A stretch of 64,000 bases of DNA from Brettanomyces bruxellensis (Eukaryota; Ascomycota; Pichiomycetes; Pichiales; Pichiaceae). The DNA is taken from the NCBI RefSeq assembly GCF_011074885.1, contig NC_054688.1, positions 1 to 64,000 on the forward strand, written 5' to 3'. Positions 62,201-64,000 of this stretch are shown in pieces; within the stretch, counting starts at the first letter, position 1, and each line of letters opens with the position of its first letter. The position numbers were made by a program, and so were the translations under genes. The notes under the pieces were generated by a model, which did not search any database, had not been told where the DNA came from, and saw nothing but the letters and a program-made list of their open reading frames with translations.

Positions 62201-64000
62201 TAGTGTAACAATATTTTGATGATAGTTTGGATCAAAGTACGAAAGACCCCTTGCAGCCCAAAACTGGTCCCATTGTCTACCAGCTACAGAAAGCTCGTAA
62301 CGCAACATTCTATCCCTTTCGTCACTGCACTTTTTAACGATACTGAATAAATCGTCAAAACCTTCAGGCAAGTTTGCAGCAACCTGTGATATTTGCCAGA
62401 AATCCAAATATCTCTTTATTGCCTTCTGGCGATTTCCATCCTTCAAGGACTTGTCACCTAGAAGAATGTGAAATTTGTTTTCGAATTCCGCAAACTGCAA
62501 CTTATTCTTCTCGGCTAGTTTTTCAATATCTTTGAGCTCCACAAGTAGGTGAGGAGCATGGAAGTTGACGGACGGAGAGGAAGAAAGAATCCTCTTCTTA
62601 ATTAGGTCCCAAACATCACTGTAGGAACCAATCTGTATGGAATATAGAGGACAGGTAATCTGTTGCTCTTTTATTTCCGGAGCCTGTAGACACTGATCAC
62701 GTAAAAGTCCCGATTCAAGTTTCACGTTGAAGAAGACATAAGCCATCAAAGCAGCACACTCCTTGATTTTACCCAAAGCCTCCTTGCCCATACCTCTTAG
62801 TGTAATTGTAAAGCCAAGTTTTCTGTCGCAACCGGAAAAGTAGAAATATGTACGTAATGCACGCTTGCAGAGATAAGTTCTCACTTCAAATTTCCCACAG
62901 TGTCCAAGTTTAGGCTGTAATGCAAGTTTATCCATTGAAGTTATGACATCTGCTCCTGTCATTCGAGCAGCGCGTTCAATTGCAGGCAATTTCACTTTTG
63001 GGACCACGGTTATTCCTCTTGCCGACAGAAGTTCCAAAGCATACCCGTTGATTGTAGAAGAAGATAGTACTATATTAGGCTTGAGAGCAGCTATTCTTGC
63101 TGTTAATTTGCGTAAAAATTCGTTTTGCTGTGCGATGATCGGTTCAAGAGATGAAAATTGGGCGTCCATCACATCCTCCTGGTCTACTTCTTTGAATGAA
63201 TTGTCATCCTGTTGGGACAGTCTGTGCAATTCCCCGGCACTCGATGTTGTATCCTGTTCTTGGTCATATTCAAGAGGAAATGTAATGAGCATAATACGTG
63301 GATTATCGATCTCACGCGGCATTTGCTTCAAAGGAAGACTTTTTGAAATTACCAGTCCATCTATAACGTGCGTGTCTGAGATCTCCCCTCCCGGAATACG
63401 CTTTAACTTGAGATAGTTGGACATATCAAATCCTGTTGTGTTGCTGAGATCGACAGATATAAGGGATATCTTCTTCAAGCATTTCACAAGCACCTCAGTC
63501 CACTGATCTATGTTGGGTATATCCTTATCAGTGAGTAGTTCTCGAAGCAGTTGTCTCCCGTGCATCTCTCCAGCTCTCAAGAAATCGTCCGTGAACTCAA
63601 AATCTTCAAATCCCAGTAAAGAGGACGACACAGAAGATGAAGATAGCACTCTTGTGCCAGTGCCACTTACCTTACGACCACTTCGGCTTATCCTTCTGTG
63701 TCTCAATCGTTGAAAAGTTGAAGCACGTCTCATCCTAGATCGCTGTTTCATGATATCTGTAGGCTGAAACCCCCGGTTATCCCTCTGCAGACTCATAGAC
63801 GGCTGCATTCCCCATCTTAAAGGCCCAAGAATTTGCTGTGATACAGATCCATACGAAGGCCGCTCAATTCCCAAGCCAACCCCCCACCCTTTATTAACAC
63901 TTTCGCTGGATGTAGGACTTAGCGGAGGCAAAGAGGCAGCACTAGCATCATTTGCATTTTGGTATATTTTAAGCCTGTTTCCAACGCTTTTACTCCTTAG
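59261..64000 (-). CDS. FAB1: 1-phosphatidylinositol-3-phosphate 5-kinase Fab1, 5' end beyond the window
   Basis: Makes PI(3,5)P2 on vacuole and endosome membranes. About 1,580 residues are visible. The frame remains open to base 64000 with no stop (residues NRLKIYQNANDASAASL precede the first TTG-derived position at 63931), so the start and the expected N-terminal FYVE domain lie outside; S. cerevisiae Fab1 has 2,278 residues. Visible parts in order: the chaperonin-like (CCT/TCP-1) domain with DDFLRAGEMHGRQLLRELL and HVIDGLVISKSLP; the Cys-rich region with FCKVCHSTTVVLPLTENAW; a long charged low-complexity linker with KEEKASKKD-type stretches; and the C-terminal PIPK catalytic domain with SGSAFLKTLDDRFVIKEL, FDLKGSMRNR and MDYSLVIGID. 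The C terminus ends in the family segment RFREAMERYILMAPGAFYQ. Confidence 0.93.
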   Translation of the reverse strand, partial: LRSKSVGNRLKIYQNANDASAASLPPLSPTSSESVNKGWGVGLGIERPSYGSVSQQILGPLRWGMQPSMSLQRDNRGFQPTDIMKQRSRMRRASTFQRLRHRRISRSGRKVSGTGTRVLSSSSVSSSLLGFEDFEFTDDFLRAGEMHGRQLLRELLTDKDIPNIDQWTEVLVKCLKKISLISVDLSNTTGFDMSNYLKLKRIPGGEISDTHVIDGLVISKSLPLKQMPREIDNPRIMLITFPLEYDQEQDTTSSAGELHRLSQQDDNSFKEVDQEDVMDAQFSSLEPIIAQQNEFLRKLTARIAALKPNIVLSSSTINGYALELLSARGITVVPKVKLPAIERAARMTGADVITSMDKLALQPKLGHCGKFEVRTYLCKRALRTYFYFSGCDRKLGFTITLRGMGKEALGKIKECAALMAYVFFNVKLESGLLRDQCLQAPEIKEQQITCPLYSIQIGSYSDVWDLIKKRILSSSPSVNFHAPHLLVELKDIEKLAEKNKLQFAEFENKFHILLGDKSLKDGNRQKAIKRYLDFWQISQVAANLPEGFDDLFSIVKKCSDERDRMLRYELSVAGRQWDQFWAARGLSYFDPNYHQNIVTLFSMVCSKNSTPCIGPVIQLVDFYWENDFSLGQFIEHTCLHAGDLCPEGCGLSLKDHYRTYVHGSGKVDVVLEEDTHEKAGNSVNGKDDIIMTWSFCKVCHSTTVVLPLTENAWNYSFGKYLELSFWCRNMKVKGSACDHDFYRDQIHYFSFRGYMVRIEYSEIDTLRLVPPKSKVFWKPQYDIGIKIKTFNSAIQKSRQFFDSVRSRLNRVKLDNTTLEKVEAGSKRITELKQKVDTQQINIEHLCKHIYSSTDVTRHLELNSVVREVQELSSDWNTVFKEFAEKYLPSEKDIRKITAFQLDRLFNSVSDHKKGDNEHTDGEEREIKEEKASKKDMDQKEAKPVTDTTENSGIENDQNNAADKQIEQKGSALKKSEQSKSDTSVMQRRYFWENQEKKVEGQANDDFGNFEMNSGKVKKLAELFDAGEYFKQREMDKKKMEANNYTPKVVSLKPRVEVYKDVNDAVWDEDVKVADSNGKSKIETEREAENSMDENSSQNLKADGNKKAVKKDKKQEGSIAQPEKVSLLKSLTHFWEDRSASLWEPLAYPLNFSEHIFVDSDVIVREDEPSSIIAFCLSTSDYSSKLCDALNRTHEENNANYEDKVKQESNKKTQKTPDSGGVKNKTSAGEGSKKNDQIADKKATAKLASEGLAEQNIKHVLEEETDEESATEEANKDKTVPETLESIMLKKGFHLKYQFEEGYSTIWCKIFFAEQFEAFRRQCGVSEHFLQSLSRCVKWDSAGGKSGSAFLKTLDDRFVIKELSKAELEAFVQFAPSYFEYFAQALFHNLPTVLVKIFGFYQIQVKNTFPGGKSYTIDALVMENLFYNRKTSRIFDLKGSMRNRHVEQTGKENEVLLDENMVEYIYESPLFVRENAKRLLRASLWNDTLFLAKMNVMDYSLVIGIDSESKELVVGIIDCIRTFTWDKKLESWVKEKGLVGGGGVGREPTVITPKQYKNRFREAMERYILMAPGAFYQGTT

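Noticed and set aside
1..64000. tRNA, rRNA or CRISPR genes
   Set aside because: Scanned by eye for T-loop motifs (GTTCGAAT variants) with acceptor-stem pairing, rRNA-like blocks and regular spaced repeats; none held up.

Overview
This is the left end of a chromosome from a budding yeast (Saccharomycotina). The first ~246 bases are a C-rich array of the 8-base unit CCAATCCA, oriented as expected for a left telomere. The genes are compact and almost all intron-free. They include typical yeast orthologues (CYB2, KRI1, RIM9/PalI, TLG2, FAB1, a PHM8/SDT1-type phosphatase). CTG falls at conserved leucine positions (for example in the CYB2 flavin domain), so this is not a CUG-Ser species. The AT-rich intergenic DNA, the 8-base telomere unit and the gene content suggest a Pichiaceae yeast such as Brettanomyces/Dekkera. 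That genus is an inference from memory of the families; nothing could be searched.

Layout. (1) 1-12 kb: telomere, then an AT-rich subtelomere without a convincing intact gene. It holds coding relics and two diverged copies of one sequence (about 0.69-1.45 kb and 3.87-4.37 kb). (2) 12-24.7 kb: subtelomeric accessory genes: a ZIP zinc transporter, a BAHD-type acyltransferase, a decayed LTR retrotransposon, and a large GPI-anchored PA14/GLEYA-type adhesin with internally duplicated repeats. (3) 27-42 kb: CYB2 lactate dehydrogenase, two Zn2Cys6 regulators (one split by a frame change), a shortened nucleoside hydrolase abutting a broken gene, and a lactose-permease-type sugar transporter. (4) 42-53.7 kb: a DUF2235 hydrolase with a 58-base intron, KRI1, an alcohol dehydrogenase pseudogene beside an intact aldehyde dehydrogenase, a possible Smc5/6-associated protein, and a HAD pyrimidine-nucleotidase-type gene. 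(5) 55.5-64 kb: RIM9/PalI, TLG2 and the 3' two thirds of FAB1, which runs off the window.

There is no operon-like organisation. Core cellular genes dominate from ~42 kb on, while nutrient uptake, surface adhesion, transcription factors and pseudogenes dominate nearer the telomere. Several genes concern carbon use (lactate oxidation, sugar uptake, aldehyde oxidation, a lost alcohol dehydrogenase).

I found no CRISPR array, rRNA or tRNA gene, and no clear previously undescribed system. The most informative oddities are the telomere unit, the nested repeats of the adhesin, the chain of pseudogenes and relics, the truncated nucleoside hydrolase with a changed active-site motif, and the possible alternative starts of the aldehyde dehydrogenase.
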